Of a stretch of DNA of 64,000 bases, positions 26,700 through 38,800 are shown piece by piece. Each line of letters begins with the position of its first letter. Position 1 is the stretch's first letter. The stretch is from Pachypanchax playfairii. Taxonomy: Eukaryota > Chordata > Actinopteri > Cyprinodontiformes > Aplocheilidae. Location of the stretch: contig SSNP01000050.1 of assembly GCA_006937955.1 (NCBI GenBank), positions 2,705,748-2,769,747 on the forward strand, written 5' to 3'. Under the pieces are notes generated by a model, which saw only the letters and a list, made by a program, of their open reading frames with translations, had not been told where the DNA came from and ran no database searches. The position numbers and the translations under genes were made by a program.

Positions 26700-27070
26700 A
26701 TTAAGAGCCAGACTTACAGCTGCTCAGGATTTTGGGAGAGAATGTGATGAAGGTAGAGAACTATAAGTAACTGGGTGTTACCATCAATAAGAGGCTGGAC
26801 TGAGACCCCACCCCAAAGCTGTATACAAGAAGGAGACGAGCAGACTCATGTCCTTCAGTGTGTGCAGCAAGATGTCTGCAGATAGAGGAGAAAATGATGT
26901 TAAACAGCATGTCGTCCATAAAAGATAATCTGAAACATCGTCCTCACCACAGTCTTGATACACAGACTGCTGCAGCTCCTCCAATACAGGAAATCTTTCC
27001 TGCTACAGGTCATTACACTGCACAGCAAAACCTGTCACCTCAAGCTGCAATAAATATTTACTCTGTTTTT
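26700..27070 (+). mobile_element. Degenerate LINE reverse-transcriptase fragment
   Basis: Scattered frames on the plus strand resemble the C-terminal end of a fish non-LTR retrotransposon protein: LGVTINKRLD, then a segment ending VCAARCL, and a stretch near 26910-27060 that aligns loosely with the family's last conserved block. Stops and frameshifts break it throughout. Called from remembered protein patterns; moderate certainty. Confidence 0.5.
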
Positions 27071-29047
27071 TTTTTTACAGTTTTCATCCTCATTTTGCAG
27101 TTTAAAACATTACTTTTGTTTTTTAACATGGGACTCAATTAGCAGCTGGGAGAGTTTGACCATTACGGTTCAGCTTCACGTGGTTCAGACAGTCTTGCAA
27201 TCTAAATCTCTCAATAAGAGTAGAAACATTTATCATCATCCTCTTATGTATCAGCAATAAGATATAAATACTGATCAACAGTGCCTTAAAAATGAGTTGT
27301 TCTTTAAAAATGTCTTCTGTTTTCTGCTTGATTTGGGCAGCACAACTAGATTATAGTAGGTAAAGGGGCATTTACTTTTCCTCATAGGCCTGGGTTGGTT
27401 TGGATATTTGATTTTTCCTTAATGAATGAAATCAGCATTTGAAATTTCATGCTTTTCTGAGTCTAATTTAAAAATTTGTTTACGGATCTGAAATATTTAA
27501 GAGTGACAAAAAACAAAAACAGAAGAAATCTGTTTGGGGGCAAACACTTTTTCATGGTAGTGTTTCTAAATAAGGCTTTGAGCCTCAATCCCACCGAACA
27601 GCCATGTTCCTCTTTCTTTCTTTGTGTATTGCTCAAGTCAGACAAAGATGAGTCAGTGCGGATATTAATCATGCTTTTTTTGTTATCTTCACATCTCACT
27701 CTGCAAACTCTGCCTGTCAGTTAAACTATTTATAAAAAAAAATGAGAACTTAAAATTTTGGTTAGACTACGATTATATTTAAAAAGTCTGTCTCTAAAGA
27801 ACACAGTGCCTCTTTGTATTCGACTAAATGTTGTGAAATGTTATCGAATGATGTGAAAAGAGCAAATTTTGCTTATGATAGATTTTTTTATAGACTTTTC
27901 ACGTCATTAGCAAACATTTAGACACGTAATCTTAAAAGAAAAGAAAAAAAACAGATTTGTATTTGTTGTCCAAATAGGTTTAAACTTTTGGCACAAAGAC
28001 AGTTCCACTTTTTCACTTTAGATCTAAAATCAAAATGGGAAACAAGTGAACAAGCTTCTCTATTCTGAGGGTGTACGTAGAGTTTCTGTAAAAGGTCAAT
28101 AATTACCAATACCGAACCAGATGTGAGACAATAATCTACATTTTAGGGTTAAATTACAGCAGTTTTTGACTGCAGTGAGGACTAATGTCATACTCAAGTT
28201 TCTGATCTAACTCCTGTCACACACACCACCTGGTGGTCGGGCAGTTAATTAAAAAACTTCCTTCACACTAGGACCTGGTGTTAGTTTGAGATAGAGAGAC
28301 GTTCACTGACCAGCTGAGCTTTTTCATCATGTGGCACACATATGGCATGAGGAGTAAAATCTTTAGATCTTTGGATACTTTTTTCCTCTTTAGAATTACA
28401 TTTTGGGGGCAAACATAAAACCAGACCATGCTGCATTCATGATCCAGTGTAGATTTTTATACAGTTCTACAAAATTGTTTCATGTTTTTTCCATTTTTTT
28501 TATTTTTTCAGTTCTTCGATTCTGATTATATTAACAGAACACATTATTTTTCCCATTATTTTTCTAAGCTGATTGAATAATCTGATTATGTTTTCAAAAT
28601 ATAATGTTTGCTTTGAAAAAAAAAAAAAAAAAGATTCTTAGCTTTCTCTTTTTTTGTTAAAATCTACAAAAATATCTTCTGGGAAAGGACAGAAATGACA
28701 TTTTCGTGGCATTTCACTCATTCTTTTTCACGTCAACTTCACATCATTCGTTTTCACAACAGCAAGTTGTGTAAAAAATACTGAAACAAACAGCTGGACA
28801 CATGCAATCAAAAGTTTTGGGAAGGTCACATTAAGTTCACCTGCAAAGGTTGTAGTGCATCTCAGTTTCACCTGAAAGTCAAACGTCCCAAACTTTTTGT
28901 GAGTAGAGCTTAAAAACTCCACACAGAAAGGTCCCAACAGGGTAAGACCTTCCTGCTGCAACACAATGCTGCTTCCAACTGCATCTTTTCTTACACCTCA
29001 AAGCATCGCGTCACAGGAGGATTTTATTTTTTTATTTCATCTGTTAA

Positions 29048-29562
29048 TTAAAGGTGCAATATGTAAGAATTTTATAGTGAAATACACAACAGTCTAACGT
29101 CCCACTGATGTTGAAAGATAAGTTACATTATAACATGTTTCGATCTCAACCCGCTGGGTGGTCACTAGTTTCTGTCATTTAAAAAACGCTGGTCAGGGAT
29201 GGAATCATTATTTACAATAACTATTCCATGTCCATACTTCCTGGTTCCATAGTGAATCACATGAGAGCCAGTGAGGTTGCCAAGTCTTCAACACAAGCAG
29301 CTGCAATTCAACAAGCAGCAAAGAGCAGCAGTGCTGTTGATGGAATGGAAGCCCTGATTGTAGTAAACCCAAGAAACCACGGCATTCAAAAACTGAACAA
29401 ATTCAAGAGAAATGAAATGAGGATCAACCTTGGAACTGGCAACCCAACAGAAAAAGGGTGAGTGGCTGAGAGCAGACTTTTTTGGACAGTTTGATTTTTC
29501 TACATGAACTATGGGACTCAGATTTGACGACAAGGTCTAATTCTTCCATATTGCACCTTTAA
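29048..29562. mobile_element. MITE A, TTAA-flanked, 507 bp
   Basis: The element 29052-29558 has near-perfect 20-bp terminal inverted repeats: left AGGTGCAATATGTAAGAATT, right the reverse complement with one mismatch. TTAA lies on each side (29048-29051 and 29559-29562). TTAA target duplication is characteristic of the piggyBac superfamily, though I cannot exclude another TTAA-using group. A 77-codon open frame inside (29228-29461) resembles no transposase, so the element is non-autonomous. Confidence 0.85.
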
Positions 29563-29891
29563 CCCTGTAAGACCCAACTTATTAAAAAATAGCCAGAAAA
29601 TTCTGATTATTTGGAACAGGGATGTTTACAAAGCCTTAGAACAAAATTCACAAATGTTTTTTGCTATATTATGTTATTTATAACAGATTTTTTGTATCAC
29701 ATTTATTACATTGGCCGTCTTTACGGTTTAATTGTAATATAAAAAATGAGTTAATAATAATGCATTCATCCATATAATAATGATGATTTAACCTGAAAAA
29801 AAAGGCAAGTGGATCATTTACTGGGAGCAACCATGTTAGAAATGATCAAAACTATGTAGCAAATATGATACAAGGGGCATTATAGGGTTAA
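29559..29891. mobile_element. MITE B, TTAA-flanked, 325 bp
   Basis: The element 29563-29887 starts CCCTGTAAGACCC and ends with the inverted form of CCCTATAATGCCC, a diverged terminal inverted repeat beginning CCC as in many piggyBac-type elements. It shares its left TTAA with MITE A and its right TTAA (29888-29891) with MITE C. Very AT-rich, no coding content. Confidence 0.7.
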
Positions 29892-30331
29892 AGACCCAGT
29901 CTGATGAAAATTGTGTTTTTTGTGTTGTTAACATGTTCTTGAGGCATTTTTCTGATGCTAGAGGACAAAGCTTAAGAAAATTAAGCTCAAATTGCATTTC
30001 TGCATTCAGATCACTGTGAATCAGTAGCAGATGCAAAAATGTGTCTAAAAAAAGTGCGTTTGTGATGTAGAAACTCCACTGGGCGGGGCCACAAGCTCCT
30101 GCTCCAAGCTAACATAAATAGGGAGCACTCAGGGAAGGGAAGGGGCAGGGGGGGATCCTCCACACCATCGGTGCAGTGCAGAGGTGAACTGCTAATGAGC
30201 TACTGCTGCTATGCAGAAACTACTTCCTAGAAAACGGTTAGTGATTTTTAGGTAAAAATGCCATAATCATAATTCAACAACCACTGAGACACTTTAAAAT
30301 AGCTCAAAAGATGATCAAAGTGGGTCTTTAA
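29888..30331. mobile_element. MITE C, TTAA-flanked, 436 bp (copy 1)
   Basis: The element 29892-30327 begins AGACCCA and ends TGGGTCT, with TTAA on both sides (29888-29891 and 30328-30331). A second copy lies at 37642-38081 in an slc39a13 intron, with matching blocks along its whole length, which confirms a mobile family. The inverted ends are short. Confidence 0.8.
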
Positions 30332-30553
30332 ATAATAAACTCAGTCCATCAGTTACTGTGGAAAATCTACTACTGCCGTCTCAAATCTCTTTTACTTCCT
30401 CTGACATTGTTTTTTAAAGAGGCCATTTCACACAAATTTCTGGATTTTGTGGTTATTTCTTAAGTATTAACCTGTAATATGAAACATTTTATATCTAAAA
30501 AGCGTCAGGAAACACTTATTAACAGACCTTTCAATCTGTTTGTGTGAAGATTC

Positions 30554-30681
30554 GGCATCCATCCATCCATCCATCCATTCCATCCATCCATCCATCCATC
30601 CATCCATCCATCCATCCATCCATCCATCCATCCATCCATCCATCCATCCATCCATCCATCCATCCATCCATCCATCCATCC
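30554..30681. repeat. (CATC)n microsatellite
   Basis: About 31 tetranucleotide units with one small interruption near 30579. It produces false open frames of repeated Met-Asp-Gly-Trp and Ile-His-Pro-Ser. Confidence 0.97.
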
Positions 30682-30900
30682 AAAGACATTCTCAGGCTAA
30701 ATAGGAAATATAATCCCTCCAGTGAGTTCTTGCTCTACCCAGTGGTCTTCTGACTTGGAGGCATCTCAGAGCTTTTGATGCGGAGGAGCAGCGGCTCTAC
30801 TTCGAAAGCCTCCAGGATGATGGAGGAACCCGGCCACTCTACAGAGGAACCTCATTTCACCCACTTGTAAACAGGATCTTGTTCTTTCTTTCAAGATAAT
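30554..30900 (-). mobile_element. LINE 3' fragment with (GGAT)n tail, copy 1
   Basis: Read on the minus strand, degenerate reverse-transcriptase C-terminal coding sequence (about 30720-30900) runs into a long (GGAT)n tail at 30554-30681. The plus-strand text GGAGGAGCAGCGGCTCTACT is a hallmark of an abundant fish LINE. A second, longer copy with the same arrangement lies at 59263-60010. Confidence 0.7.
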
Positions 30901-31099
30901 AGCTCATAGCTCATTTTTAAAATTATATTTGTACTAAAAAGACCTGATTTCTAAAAATATCTTAAACATAGTTTTTCTCATCACACAGTCAGTAGCAAAG
31001 ACTTTTGTGTATGTTTATTTTTTTACTAAAAATATATTTTCAGATTGTGTTTCCAAAGTATTGTTTATATAATAAAGTCTGTCACAGAGGTTTTTCAGA

Positions 31100-31330
31100 A
31101 GGAAGGAAGCTTCCGGAACTCCATGCTGGGGCGGGATCCATGTTGTGACTGTTTTCATCCCCCTCCCTTCGTGATCCTGATACGTGGCTGTTTGGGAAAT
31201 CCGTGCGTGGATCCCGGTCCGCCTGCAGTCCACCTAGGACCCCGGAGGCATTCAGCGGCCCGAGCCCCCCTTCATCAAGCCGGCCTGGATGGCAGGGACA
31301 CTCCGGTGCACAAACTACCAAAACCACAAG
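31100..31330 (+). other. slc39a13: Probable slc39a13 promoter and noncoding first exon
   Basis: This is a local GC- and CpG-richer block in otherwise AT-rich sequence. It ends at CCACAAG followed by GTATTT (31331), a plausible donor. The first coding exon opens after an acceptor at 32768, so a 5'UTR exon upstream is required; human SLC39A13 also starts with a noncoding exon. The transcription start is not determined. Confidence 0.45.
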
Positions 31331-31767
31331 GTATTTCAAAGTAAAATACCCTGATTCTGTTTTTCTGTCTTATGTTTAGCAGTTTTCTGTCCGAGGACGG
31401 AAGCAGTAAAGTTCCAGAAACTGATGGTAACTGTGACAACGTAGCTGCTAGCATTGACCGTGTCTGCGGAGCTAATCTGTTTAGCTATTTCTAACTTAGC
31501 CGAACACGTTCACTTTTATCTACGAACCTAAAAGTTTGTATTTATACATTTAAAACACTTTGGGGTGATTTTTAGCATCACTGCGCAGTGAGTTCTGCTC
31601 ATTTAGTAAGGTAACACACTTCTGTGGAAAAACTAGCTAATTCCAAGACCGGACAAGCGGCAGGTTTTAGCAGTAACATTAAAATTGAGCTGCTTCTATT
31701 TTTTAAATGAATTTTAGGTTGTAAATAGTTAAAAGCGACTTCTTGAGCTTGTCACAGACACCGAGGC

Positions 31768-31769
<2 letters not shown>

Positions 31770-31822
<53 letters not shown>
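31770..31822. repeat. Poly-G run (53 nt)
   Basis: An uninterrupted tract of 53 G within the probable first intron of slc39a13. No natural microsatellite class explains it readily. It may be a sequencing or gap-filling artefact. Confidence 0.95.
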
Positions 31823-31823
<1 letters not shown>

Positions 31824-32806
31824 AGGCTGCTGCCAACAGAGGAAGTCTGGCTGGAAGTCTCCTATTTCTGGAGTTTTCTGTCTCCATCCACCACAGCTGT
31901 TTATAAAACCATGTGCACGTTTGGATGAACAACTTCCTTTTTTAGTCATTTACCAAAAAATAGATGTCGCAGAAATGTTAAAAGTTTATTTCTGTATTCT
32001 ACAGCTTCAAAGAGTAAATTTTAATACAGTTTAAAGTTTATATTTGTGTTCATTTAAACCAGCTGCCTTATTTACAAGGTACAAAACATTTGAACCTTTT
32101 AAGACACTTTTAAATAATCCATAAATACCCAATCATGTACAGTAAATGACAGGGTTAATTTGCTGAGAAGACAATTTAATGTACGTCGGAAGAGAATAAA
32201 GTTTGTATTTATGCTCTACTTGATCATTGTCAGTAAACGTGATGTCCTCATAATAATAGAAATGCCACCCCGTGTACTGGTGCAGCTTTGATTTAGTGTG
32301 TGTTGCCGTTGCATATGCAAATCGTGCACGTGTGTCACGCTTTGACATCTTGCTTGAAGCAGCTAGATAAGCCTTTGTAATCACAGCGTCAACCTCCAGC
32401 TTGCTCAGAAAACAAGAAACACAATTTGCATCAATCTGCTGAGGATGTTCATTCCTGACAAGAGAACAAAGGACCAAAAGTCGAACAAAGTGTGTTAAAA
32501 ACAGTCTAAAACACACCAGGCCGGTTGATTCACCGAGAGCAGATTTCAGAGTAAATTCTTGAGGAAAATTCAATGAAAGGCACGCAGTGGAAACACTTTG
32601 TCAATGTGATGCTTACAACACTCTCTGTGGACTTTAGCATCTTGACCCCCATTGTTATGAGCAGAGATACTGTTAGTTTTTACCCTCAGTGACACTAAAA
32701 CACAAGCAGTTGGAAGATTTCACCATTTGAAACTGAGACATTTTCCCTGTCTGCGTTTCCCCTCACAGCTACACTGGTTGCATCTTCGTTTTGGAGCGTG
32801 GAACGG

Positions 32807-35800
32807 ATGAACGGTGTGAGCTGCTGGAGGCCCAGCTGGGCTGTAGCTGCTCTGTTTGTACCCGTTACTCTGCTGATGCTGACCTTCAGGGGGGCATCGA
32901 GCAGCCAGAAGATGACACAAACCGCCATGTCTCATGTGACGGCTGCAGCTTCAGGACCAGGCCCCAGCCTGACAGATGACCTCCCAGGCCTCCAGGCAGT
33001 GGCAGACTTTTTAACCAGCGAACTCACTCATGTTTGGCTCCTGTCCCTGGTGGGTTCTGTGGCTGTGGGCCTCAGTGGGATCTTCCCCCTGCTCGTTATT
33101 CCTGTTGAAGCAGGAGCAGCCCTCAAAACAGAAGGTAAGAGATGACAACATGTAACAATCCAACAATGCGCTATCATTTTTAGAGCTCAATGTAGCAAAA
33201 CTCCTTTCCCTAAATCATGATTAAAATGAGATTTAGAATATTTATGTTATAAAAAGTGTCAAACAGCTGCTCCTCTTGTTGCAGGACCTCCAACACTTGA
33301 TTAAAACATTCGTTCTTTATGGAAACAACAAACAGGTCCATCTTTAGACCGTTCTGAGACTTCTTACTCTAAATCTAAACCTCCAGCTGGATCAACACAA
33401 AGTTCTGCTGAAGGGTTGGCAGCCGGTTATAAACCCAGCTGCATCCTCATTCTTGACATTTGAGATGGAGCGCAACCTTTTTAAATTAACTCCAAAAACA
33501 AATCCTCTGCAGTGCAGCGGTGAAGTGTGAGATGTTAGTGTGTCATTAAATGCAAACTGCACTGGAATGATGCAAGTTCACAGCTTTTTTTTTTCTCTCG
33601 GGTGATAAGATGACAAGATCTGTGAGAGAACAGTTCCTTAAACTGAGCAGAAAAAAAAAACAAAAAAAAAACAGGGGCGCAAGAAAAAGGTGAAACCAAA
33701 GAAATCATTCAAAAATGATGATTTATGAAGTTTAAAGCTTTAAAAGTTTTACAGATTTGTGACTTAAGCATCAGCAGATTGCATCGACGCAATTAATGTT
33801 AATCCTTTTTTTTTTTTTTTAAATCATACTTAACTAAGCTTCATGAATTTTGTTTTCTTCTCATTCTTTTTTTTTTTTTTCTTAGCGTCTCCCAAGGCTA
33901 ACGAGATTATTTCTTATCAGGCAGAACACTGACTGCTGTTTCACTCGCTAATGGCCAAACAAATCAGCAAGAGAAGCTGCAAACATCTGCTGTGTCGCAC
34001 ATTTAATTCTAGTAATTCACTGCAGAGTCGTCGTCTTATTCCACTGCAGTGACGTGAGTTACTGTAGGTCAGGCTGAGGAAGCTCTCGAGCAGCCACACT
34101 CACAGGAACGTGGTCTTCCAGATGTATTTTAGGCTGTGGGCTGTTAAGTGCAGCCCTGACCAGAGGTTAGTCATCAGCAAGGGAATCCTTTCAGAATAAA
34201 GTTACTGTGCAGTTATCTTACTGCTTATATTAGAGACGGTATCGTCCATTCATGCTTATGTTTAATACACTGATTTGAGAAACATTACAGAAGATTTGCA
34301 GCAAAGTTTAACCCTCCTGATGACTACCTGCTCTGTGTTTTACCAGCTGGATGCCAGAAGCTGAAGCAGCTTTTGAGCTTTGCTATCGGTGGTCTCCTCG
34401 GTGATGTCTTCCTTCACCTCCTTCCTGAGGCGTGGGCTCTCTCCAGCTCAGCAGGTGGGTCTCTGCAGTCCCCAGGAGACAAATTGGGTTGATCTCATGT
34501 GGACTTTGAAATCTAAAGGTTAACTGTGTTATTACTGCTGAACGTCTTGGACTTTTACATCAAGTTTCATAAACCGTATGTTGTACTGCAATTTATACAT
34601 GAAACATATTGCATTCAGTACTTTTAAAACACAATATAATACTTAAACTTAAAATGAAAAATGTATTTTATTGTGTTTCACACAGTTAAAAGACTGTTTT
34701 TAGCATCTTGCTCACACGTTTACAATCCGTCTGCTACCTTTCCAGCTGGTAAACAAAACCACTACATGAACCAGGGCTTATGGGTAATTATTGGTTTGTT
34801 TGCCTTCCTCCTGCTTGAGAAAATGTTCCCAGACCAGAACATCATGGAGGATCCCGCCTCTGATTCTGACCTGAATTTTAACCTCTCTGTAAGTATTTCT
34901 CACATCACATGTTTCTGTTCTGGCTGGCATGTCGCGCTCTGCACGCTGTTGGTGGATGTAGTGAAGCTACACGTTTTAGGAGTCCGTATTAATATCAAGT
35001 GCTTCATTAGTGGTTACAGCCTGTTCCTGTTCTCTGTTCATTAAATATACTTTACTTTAAATGAATATAAAGTTGGACGAGTTGCATTTTATCTACATGG
35101 ATATCCTGGTTTTGTTGCATATCTGTAAAGAGCTGTCTGATGCATCCAAATCTTGAGAGAAAGGTGTGATTTGACGGCTGGTTGGAGTGTCTTTTTTTTT
35201 TTTTTTCCTGTCGTTAAGGGAGAAGATTTTGAATCCGCGTCTCAGCTCTTCTTCTTGTCTATTTTTAGTGCAGGGATGAAGCAGCTGCTTCAGCCATTTC
35301 ACTGTCCACATGAGAACACTCAGCTTTTAGGCAGCTGCAACAATAGGCCGAGACCAAGAAGAAGTGTTTTTGTCTAAAATCTAAAGTGTTTGTGCTAATT
35401 AAAAAAAAACGGAACTATCTGAATGTGCTTTTTGTTGAACTGGGTCAGATTTTTAGACGGACACGTTGTGTGGAAAGTCAACATCATTGGAAACAAACAG
35501 GATTTTATTATCTTTTCATTTTAGTTTGAGTTCAAATAAGAACCTGCAGCATGTTTTGCGTTGATGATTTGGCTCCAATCAGTTTGAAAAAGATTGTTAC
35601 CCTAAAATTTTATGACACTTTATGACTTCCTCATGCTTCGGTTGCAGACATGAAGCAAATGGCTCCTTGTGGTGACCAGAGGACTGCTGCTTATTTCCCT
35701 CCCGCCTTATTTGACTATCAGTTTAAATGGCAACACAAGTGGTTTCTGAATAATGGAACAGGGAAGTTGGTTATTTTCAGAAAACAGAAGCTTAAATGTA

Positions 35801-38800
35801 CTTTTTGTATTATTTAGATTTAAGCGTAAGAGTTTCTTTGTTATGAGAAACGTGAGATTACAAAGGTCTTACTTCCAAGAATACAAAGCTGGTCTTTTTT
35901 AATGCCTCAGTAGCAACAGCAGAATGTCCTTTTACTGCATCGTGGGATTCAGACCTGCATATTGAACAAACTAGTAAAAAAAGTTGTTTTTCCCTCCACA
36001 GATGCAGTCTAATTCAACTTTCAGTGTAAAATCCGAAACGTCGCTCAAAAACGGACTCTGCCCCGAGTCCTGGAAATCCACCAAGCAACAGAGTCTGCAG
36101 GATGGAGCAGAAAAAATTAAGGTAATGTTTACAATCAGATCATACTCCAGTACTGAGATGGAATATGATGGAAAGCGAGGCATCACCAGGGATGAAAACA
36201 TTCTAATTTAACGTGTTAGTTTAAGAAGTTCACATGTTTAGATTTTGGATGTTCAATGACTTGATGCATTCGCAGCGCCTCGTGGTTTTCTCAGTGGCTG
36301 TTTTTGTGCGCGTGTGTGTGTGTGTGTGTGTTTGTGTGACTGACAGACAAGTGGATACCTTAATCTACTGGCCAACTGCATTGACAACTTCACTCATGGA
36401 CTGGCAGTAGCTGGAAGTTTCTTGGTGAGCAAAAAGGTAAAAACAGTGAACAGACTCAAACACTGATTTATACAATTATTCAGATTTTATTTAAAGCACT
36501 TGTTATTATTTATTTATTTATTATTTATAATAAATACATACATTTACATTTATTTAAAGCAATACTTGTTATTTTATCAGTTATACTCTAAACCATATCA
36601 AGTAGGATTGTATTATTTTGTTTTGTTGCTGTTCGTCAGGGGAAAGGCCTGCATGAGGTAACTGTTAAAGCTGGTGTGGATTCTGTAATCAGAACAAGCT
36701 GATTTAAAGGCTTTTGGACTTGTGTTTTGATTCATGTTTCATCTCTTGATCAAAGATTTCACTTCATGACAAGACAAACTTCTTGAAGAGCTTAAAAAAA
36801 GTCCAGATTGCTTTATCTTGTTAAGGTTAACTATAAAAACTTTGAGAACTTTCCTGAATGAAAGGGGAGAAAACCCATAAACTGTTAAAGATTCAGAACT
36901 TAAAGGGTGAGATTTGGGACGTGACAGATCTGAATAAGAGATTCTTTTTTCCTTAGTGGTAACAAAACAAGGGACTTTCAGTGAAGTAGACTAATTGAAT
37001 CCTAGTAGGCGAAAAAAAATACTTTTACCCATCGTTTTTTATCCTTATTTTCAAGAATCAAAACCAAAAATATCCATTTCCCTTTTTTGAACCTTGTACG
37101 ATCACTGTGACCTGGATGACCGAGAACCTTCAGCACCACTGTGCTGAATCAGTGATGTCTGAGGTTCCTGCAGGATGGAGGAGGATCAGAGGTGTGAGCT
37201 GCTGTCATTATTTTATAATTTAAGATAAATCAAAGTTGTTTCCAGTACGAGCTCTTTAATGAAACAGCAAAAGGAAAAAGAAAAGAAAAGTACTAAAAAG
37301 TCCATGAATGGAAGTCTGATGACAAGCTGCGGTCGTCATCATCATCTTTATTATCATCAACTCACGAGGTCAAATTTACATTAATGGTTGTTTCTCTTTC
37401 ATGGTTTGGTATTAACTAATGAATTGGTAAACATTGCTGAATATCTGCTCATATTTCAGCTTTTATGAGAGTCAAAATGTTTGTTTTTTTAATGAAAATT
37501 CAGGTTTGAGGTTTACATCGAGGAATGTAATTACTTAGGAACAAATGTATTCTGGTTGATAGATTTAACCAAATCATTCTTATAGTGTAAAGAAGTTTCA
37601 CCATTAACTGATTTACTAAAATAACTTCATTAAAATTTCACTAAGACCCACTCCAATGAAAATCATGGTTTTTGTGTTGTTAACATGTTCTTGTGGCATT
37701 TTTCTGATAATAAAGGACGTATCTTGAGAAAATTAAGCCCCAAATTGCATTTTTGCTTTTAAATCGATGTTACTCATTAGTAATTTGAAAAATGCTGTTT
37801 GAAAAAAAATGTTTTAGTGATGTATGACATGGATTGGGCGGGCTTATAGTGCTAGCATGAACAGAGATCTTCTAGCAACAGGGAAAGGGGCGGGGTTATC
37901 ATCCGCACCAACGGTTCCACACAGAGGCGAATTGCTAACAAGCTACTGCCGGTATGGAGAAACTATTTCATAGAAAACGGCACAGGTTTAGTGATTTTGG
38001 GTAAAAATGCCATAGTCTTAATTTAATGACCACTGAGAACGTTTTAAAATAACTCAAAATATGATCAGAGTGGGTCTTTAAAATGCCTCCAGGTTTGTAG
38101 CTAAATAAATAGTTAATGAAATCATGAATTTTGGCTTAAAAACATGGAGTAACTGGGTCTTTTTGAGACTAAATAGGACAAAATCCAATAAAAATATGCA
38201 GCAAACAGTTAAATATGAAGAACTTGAGAATGTGGGTGTTGAACTGCTTCACTTAAAGCAAAGGAGAGAAGTTGGCAAAGAGCTGATGACCTGTCACTGG
38301 GTCCTTATTACAGGCTCCAAACTCATTCAATTTTAATCCTTTTATTGTGATACATGTGTGTTTAAAAGAGATTCATACGGCTTTAGTAAGTTAGTGTCCA
38401 TTTGTAGCTGTGGGACGCGAGTCCAGCTGGAGAGACAGAAGGCAAACAGCATGAAGTTTGGATCCACGTGCCTGAGAGGAAGTTAGTTATATCTAACATG
38501 CAGGATACATCACCAGAAATATCTGTTTACTTCTGTTACATTTAATATTGTCACATAAAAATGTGCTTTAAAGAAGAAATAAATGATGTCAGTTGATCGT
38601 GATCAGTTCACTGATTTATTTACTGAAGGTTTATTTTAAGTTTTTACTTTATTTGTACAAATCTGTATATGTTTCCTAATTTGTAAAATTAAAGTCTTTT
38701 CAGTGTGATTCGACTAATTGTACAAACCTAATAAAGTAGGGACATTGTGTATAAAAAGTATGCAGCGAGTTACACATTTCTTTAGTCTATATTTTTTCCC

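Noticed and set aside
29228..29461. 77-codon frame inside MITE A as a possible transposase
   Set aside because: Too short and without catalytic or zinc-finger motifs; taken as a chance frame within a non-autonomous element.
30467..30753. Open frames of repeated Met-Asp-Gly-Trp or His-Pro-Ser-Ile on both strands (also 59149-59559)
   Set aside because: They are translations of the tetranucleotide microsatellites, not proteins.
31729..32034. Open frames with long Gly or Pro runs
   Set aside because: They are translations of the 53-nt poly-G tract.
32798..32806. GTG start for slc39a13 nine bases upstream
   Set aside because: Vertebrate translation would use the ATG at 32807, in the same frame and first after the acceptor.
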